Origin: Acidobacteriaceae bacterium
GTDB lineage: Bacteria > Acidobacteriota > Terriglobia > Terriglobales > Acidobacteriaceae
DNA length: 8,832 nt
Assembly: GCA_027364815.1 (NCBI GenBank)
Contig: DAHXOQ010000106.1
Location: 1-8,832, forward strand
Direction of reading: 5' to 3'
Within the stretch, counting starts at the first letter, position 1. Each line of letters opens with the position of its first letter. Position numbers and translations under genes: made by a program. Shown piece after piece: positions 5,588 through 8,832 of this stretch. Below the pieces are notes generated by a model. It saw only the letters and a list, made by a program, of their open reading frames with translations. It searched no databases and was not told where the DNA came from.

Positions 5588-7519
5588 CTACTGCACTACA
5601 GGCAAACTGATGAAGCTTTCAGCATTGGGCGCGTGATAGATCCGCTCTGTTGCCTTCTGATAATCACCAGGCTTTGCGTTGAAGATATTCGGCACAAACG
5701 ACTGTGGATTACGGTCATAAAGCGGGAAGAGCGAGGACTGTATCTGCACCATGAGCCGATGGCCAGGCAGCAGCACATGGTTCACCGTCGGCAGAGCGAA
5801 TTTGTACAAGAGAGGCTTATCCGGTGTGATTGCCTCAGGATGATCAAAGCTCGTACGATAGCGTCCGCGGAAAATATCGAGCGAAATGGAAAGCTGATAG
5901 CCACCCAACTCAGGTTGCTCTGGCACCGTATCAGGGAAGACGTCGATCAACTTTACGACCCAGTCTGCATCCGAACCACTGGTTGATGCAACAAGGTTCG
6001 CGATGGGCGCGCCGCTCAGCTTCAGTGGTACAGTCAGAGGCTCGCTGACATAAGTGAGTACATCGGGACGGTCGTCGACAAAGCGTTGATCCTCAACAAG
6101 CCAGTTTCCCCATCCATCGCCATCCGAAGCAACAATGGGCCGCGGGCGATAGGGAACAGGCTTCGCAGGATCAGAGACGTACTCGTCGAATGGAGACTTC
6201 TCGCTCGCACTCTTCTCAAAGGAGAGCCTGCCACCCGCTGTTAAGTAGAGCGGCTTTGATTTATGCGGGCAATTTTCTTCGCAGCTCGGCGGCCAGCTCT
6301 TGTATCGCTCCCACTTATTTTCGCCGGTGTTGTAGATGAGCACAGGTGGTGTGTCGGCCTTGGGCGCGCCTTCAACCAGGTATTGATTGAAGAAGGGAAG
6401 CAGCACATCGCGACGGTACTGCAGCGTTGTATCGCCCTCCCATTTAAAAACACCGAGCGTATAACCCAGACGATTCACCTGGCTGTGACGCCACGGTCCC
6501 ATCACGAGAAAATTCTTGTCGTTGTTTGTATCCTTGGGTTCAACCGCAGTGTAAGCGTGAATTGCTCCCCACATATCCTCCTGGTCCCACAAGCCCTGCT
6601 CCCATAGTGTCGGCACAGTGAGAGGTTTTTGCGCAATGAGCTTGTCCAGCGCCTGACCCTGCCAGAATGCATCGTAGGCCTGATGATCGGCCAGCTTGCG
6701 TGCGAAGCCAAGATCCTGCACGCCGCCGTACCGCGCATACTCGCCGGCTGAGCCAAATCGCAACCAGCTTGTGTACTGATCGTGGCTCTCCTGTGGAATC
6801 GCGTCGCCCCTTCCGCGATGCGTCTCTTGCCCGGCTACAAAGTCAATGCTGCCTTGACGAAAAGCGCCGTAGTGGAACCAATCGTCGCCCATCCAGCCAT
6901 CCACCATCGGGCTCTCAGGCGCAGCTACCTTCAGAGCCGGGTGCGGATTCAAGAGCGCCATCACCACGGTGAATCCTTCATAGGAGGAACCAATCATTCC
7001 TACACGGCCATTTGATTCCTTAACGTTCTTCACAAGCCAGTCAATTGTGTCGTAGGCATCTGTCGTATCATCAATGCCCGTCGTGTTTAACGGCCCAATC
7101 GGGGGCGGCGTAATCAGGTATGCGCCCTCCGAGCCATATTTTCCGCGCTCGTCCTGATAGACGCGAATGTAACCAGCGCCCACAAAAACATCGTCACTCT
7201 GTGGCAGTGCGTCGAGCATGCGGGGAGACTCGGCACGAGACGCGCGCCCAGCAGCGTTGTAGGGTGTGCGGGTGAGCACAATCGGCGCGTTCTTGGCGCC
7301 CTTTGGAATCACGATGACCGTGTACAGCTTGACTCCATCGCGCATGGGAATCATCTCAACGCGCTTTTCGTAGTCATAGTTTGTGCGTGGCGCAGTGAAG
7401 TGGTCGGGAATATCGTTCTCCACTGTTGTTTGCTGCGCGTGCATTGAGGATGAAATACCGAAGACGGTTGCAAGGGTAAACAACCCAATTAAACTCTGCT
7501 TGTTGAATCTCATCTGCAT
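5588..7519 (-). CDS. aehA: Alpha-amino-acid ester hydrolase (CocE/NonD-type serine hydrolase), exported
   Basis: A 643-residue protein from the ATG at 7519. Its signal peptide (MQMRFNKQSLIGLFTLATVF, then GISSSMHAQQ) targets the periplasm. The family hydrolyses esters of alpha-amino acids and can transfer the acyl group to beta-lactam nuclei, as in the Acetobacter and Xanthomonas enzymes. The alpha/beta-hydrolase domain holds GMIGSSYEGF, with nucleophile S179 and oxyanion Y180; EQGLWDQEDMWG gives D312 and GPWRHSQ gives H345. The residues that bind the substrate ammonium group are all present: D213 (in MVDGWMGDDWF), E314 and D315. Spacings of 133 and 33 residues within the triad equal those I recall for the Xanthomonas enzyme. 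A C-terminal jelly-roll domain follows (about 455-643), ending NRNP-like: YDRNPQSFVPNIFNAKPGDY. A longer in-frame start at 7729 is unlikely, as the extra 70 residues lack signal-peptide character. The natural substrate is unknown. Confidence 0.92.
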   Translation of the reverse strand: MQMRFNKQSLIGLFTLATVFGISSSMHAQQTTVENDIPDHFTAPRTNYDYEKRVEMIPMRDGVKLYTVIVIPKGAKNAPIVLTRTPYNAAGRASRAESPRMLDALPQSDDVFVGAGYIRVYQDERGKYGSEGAYLITPPPIGPLNTTGIDDTTDAYDTIDWLVKNVKESNGRVGMIGSSYEGFTVVMALLNPHPALKVAAPESPMVDGWMGDDWFHYGAFRQGSIDFVAGQETHRGRGDAIPQESHDQYTSWLRFGSAGEYARYGGVQDLGFARKLADHQAYDAFWQGQALDKLIAQKPLTVPTLWEQGLWDQEDMWGAIHAYTAVEPKDTNNDKNFLVMGPWRHSQVNRLGYTLGVFKWEGDTTLQYRRDVLLPFFNQYLVEGAPKADTPPVLIYNTGENKWERYKSWPPSCEENCPHKSKPLYLTAGGRLSFEKSASEKSPFDEYVSDPAKPVPYRPRPIVASDGDGWGNWLVEDQRFVDDRPDVLTYVSEPLTVPLKLSGAPIANLVASTSGSDADWVVKLIDVFPDTVPEQPELGGYQLSISLDIFRGRYRTSFDHPEAITPDKPLLYKFALPTVNHVLLPGHRLMVQIQSSLFPLYDRNPQSFVPNIFNAKPGDYQKATERIYHAPNAESFISLPVVQ

Positions 7520-7525
7520 CAGCTG

Positions 7526-7530
7526 CTCCT
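7526..7530 (-). promoter_or_regulatory. Ribosome binding site of the ester hydrolase
   Basis: On the minus strand AGGAG is followed after 6 nt (CAGCTG) by the ATG at 7519, and after 12 nt by a second in-frame ATG at 7513. The spacing favours 7519. No comparable site precedes the long-frame start at 7729. Confidence 0.7.
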
Positions 7531-7551
7531 GAAAGATAGATACACAACCTT

Positions 7552-7572
7552 CAGCACTCTCGAACAGTGCTG
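7552..7572. promoter_or_regulatory. Perfect 7-bp inverted repeat in the ester hydrolase leader
   Basis: CAGCACT (7552-7558) and AGTGCTG (7566-7572) are separated by 7 nt. The element ends 32 nt upstream of the ester hydrolase start and 21 nt before its ribosome binding site. It could be an operator for a dimeric repressor or a small 5' leader hairpin. No regulator family can be named from it. Confidence 0.4.
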
Positions 7573-7787
7573 TCGCCTGATTCATGGACTGTGTTATCAG
7601 TTGAATTCTTTTGAAAATGACCCCGCCGTTGATTTTACTGACGCACTCTGTGGATAAGCAAAAAATCCCGCGGTCAAGGATGAATATGGCAGGCTCAGAA
7701 GAATGTGTGCCAAAATCCTGTATTACCACAATGCAAACTGCATCTTGATACTTTCTTCATCGTCGAGCAGATAGAATTAAAAGAGTT

Positions 7788-8832
7788 ATGGCACGCAGAA
7801 CGATTGAACAATACGAGATTTTGCGCAAACTGGGAACGGGTGGCAGCGGAGTGGTGTATCTGGCCAACGACACGCTACTGCAACGCCCGGTTGTGCTCAA
7901 GATTTTGCGCACCGGACTGTTGACGATGGAGCAGATGCGAACCACAGTTTTGCGTGAGGCGCGCCTGGCATCGGCGATTGAGCATCCGAATGTTTGCGCA
8001 ATTTACGAGGTTGGCGAGACAGGCGACGAAGCATACATCGTCATGCAATACATTCCAGGCCGCTCGCTTGATACGATCATTGCGAATGGGCCGGCGTCAC
8101 TTCCGCTCATTCTCTCCGTTGGCATTCAGATAGCCGATGGATTGCAGGCGGCGCACAGTTTAGGCATCTTCCATCGCGATCTCAAGCCACAGAACGTGAT
8201 GCTGACCGACGGCGGACTTGTGAAGCTTCTCGACTTTGGCCTCGCGCGCCGTCTGCGTCCTGAGGATTCGACTTTTGATCCAGCCAAGCCAGCGCTTGCT
8301 GAGAACGCGACCGTCGCTGCAACGTATACTGCGCGTGGCGGCACTATCCGTTACATGGCGCCGGAGCAATTTGTCACTGGACACTCCAGTGCGCAATCAG
8401 ATATTTGGGCTCTCGGCATCATCCTCTATGAACTAGTCAGCGGCCGTCACCCATTCGCGCGGCCTGATGCAGAAGATTTTCAGGCGATTCGTGCCATCCA
8501 ATTTCAGGATTTCCCCGACCTTGGCGAAAATGTACCTGCGGAATTGAAGAGTGTGATTGCCACCTGTCTTGAGAAAAACCCCGCCGCGCGTTATGACTCA
8601 ACCGGAGAAGTGCGCGAGGCGCTCAAGACCATCATGAAGGTGCTGCGCATTGAGACGGGTGTGATTCCCGGCGATGCGGCGGCGAATCTTCCTACTTCAA
8701 ATCCTGAAGATGAAAAACGCACCACCGGGTTCCTCTCCATGCTTGCCGAGCGATTTCGCGAAGCAACCACCGATGAACACGAGAAGCACAATTCACTGGT
8801 CGTTCTCCCATTTTCAAATCTTGGCGCCACCG
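7788..8832 (+). CDS. Serine/threonine protein kinase, N-terminal part (3' end outside window)
   Basis: From the ATG at 7788 the frame is open to the window edge (348 codons), starting MARRTIEQYEILRKLG. A complete Hanks-type kinase domain occupies about residues 9-285. It has the glycine loop G16-T-G-G-S-G-V-V, the ATP-anchoring K38 (VVLKIL), helix-C E57, H129-R-D-L-K-P-Q-N136, D149-F-G and A191-P-E. All catalytic residues are present, so it should be active. The activation segment between DFG and APE is long (about 40 residues) and Thr/Ser-rich, as expected for autophosphorylation. After a polar linker, the last residues NSLVVLPFSNLGA match the opening of a TolB-like domain that often precedes TPR repeats in such kinases; this is inferred from very few residues. 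No membrane segment is seen so far. The ribosome site is weak (AAGAG). Transcribed away from the ester hydrolase. Targets unknown. Confidence 0.95.
   Translation, partial: MARRTIEQYEILRKLGTGGSGVVYLANDTLLQRPVVLKILRTGLLTMEQMRTTVLREARLASAIEHPNVCAIYEVGETGDEAYIVMQYIPGRSLDTIIANGPASLPLILSVGIQIADGLQAAHSLGIFHRDLKPQNVMLTDGGLVKLLDFGLARRLRPEDSTFDPAKPALAENATVAATYTARGGTIRYMAPEQFVTGHSSAQSDIWALGIILYELVSGRHPFARPDAEDFQAIRAIQFQDFPDLGENVPAELKSVIATCLEKNPAARYDSTGEVREALKTIMKVLRIETGVIPGDAAANLPTSNPEDEKRTTGFLSMLAERFREATTDEHEKHNSLVVLPFSNLGAT

Larger units (their letters stand above)
7520..7787. other. Divergent intergenic region, ester hydrolase and kinase promoters expected
   Basis: These 268 nt separate two divergently transcribed genes and must hold the start signals of both. 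Visible are the leader inverted repeat (7552-7572), an exact DnaA-box-like nonamer on the minus strand (TTATCCACA, 7649-7657) and a short dyad ATGCA-AAC-TGCAT (7731-7743). Sigma-70-like pairs can be drawn but none has both good hexamers and correct spacing (for example TTGATA at 7745 with TAGAAT at 7772 has a 21-nt spacer), so I do not assign promoters. Confidence 0.5.

Noticed and set aside
7649..7657. Exact DnaA-box nonamer TTATCCACA (minus strand) as a sign of a replication origin
   Set aside because: There is only one copy, with no cluster, no AT-rich unwinding region and no dnaA/dnaN nearby. A single match is compatible with chance or, at most, local DnaA binding.
7520..7729. 70-residue N-terminal extension of the ester hydrolase from an upstream start
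   Set aside because: The extension has no signal or domain character and no ribosome site. AGGAG before 7519 and the signal peptide that follows fix the start there.

Overview
The window reads as chromosomal DNA of a Gram-negative, soil-type bacterium. The most likely group is the Acidobacteriota (class Terriglobia/Acidobacteriia). This is inferred from three things: moderate GC, a set of exported proteins whose signal peptides end in 'A-Q-Q' or 'A-Q-S', and the mix of a large Hanks-type kinase, a serine hydrolase-NamZ fusion and an alpha-amino-acid ester hydrolase. No 16S rRNA or other taxonomic marker is present. There are no tRNAs, insertion sequences, integrases or CRISPR arrays.

Layout. 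(1) At 1-683 (+) lies the C-terminal part of glutamine-type NAD+ synthetase. (2) At 801-1781 (+) lies an exported thiol-disulfide protein of the DsbA type with a CPHC active site. It most likely starts at a TTG with a strong ribosome binding site. A tiny frame (691-804) fills the gap after nadE and overlaps that start codon. (3) At 1820-1881 a long, nearly continuous hairpin precedes (4) a secreted 804-residue fusion at 1912-4326 (+), made of a penicillin-binding/beta-lactamase-fold serine hydrolase joined to a DUF1343/NamZ (GH171) peptidoglycan hexosaminidase. (5) A perfect 15-bp-stem bidirectional terminator (4351-4395) separates it from two genes on the minus strand: mtnA (4406-5452) and, upstream of it in transcription, an alpha-amino-acid ester hydrolase (5588-7519). 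The 135-nt gap between these two holds heptamer tandem repeats that form an inverted repeat. (6) A divergent intergenic region of about 270 nt (7520-7787) leads to the start of a serine/threonine protein kinase (7788 to the window end). The kinase is open at the right edge and enters a second, TolB-like domain just before the sequence stops.

How the genes fit together. NAD synthesis and methionine salvage (mtnA) are cytoplasmic housekeeping. The DsbA-like protein, the hydrolase-NamZ fusion and the ester hydrolase all carry signal peptides and act outside the cytoplasm. The most informative gene is the fusion: by analogy with the separate Bacillus subtilis amiE and namZ genes, it may join stem-peptide removal and MurNAc release in one polypeptide for muropeptide recycling. 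That is inference from domains. I see no evidence of a defence system, a mobile element or a clearly new multi-gene system here.
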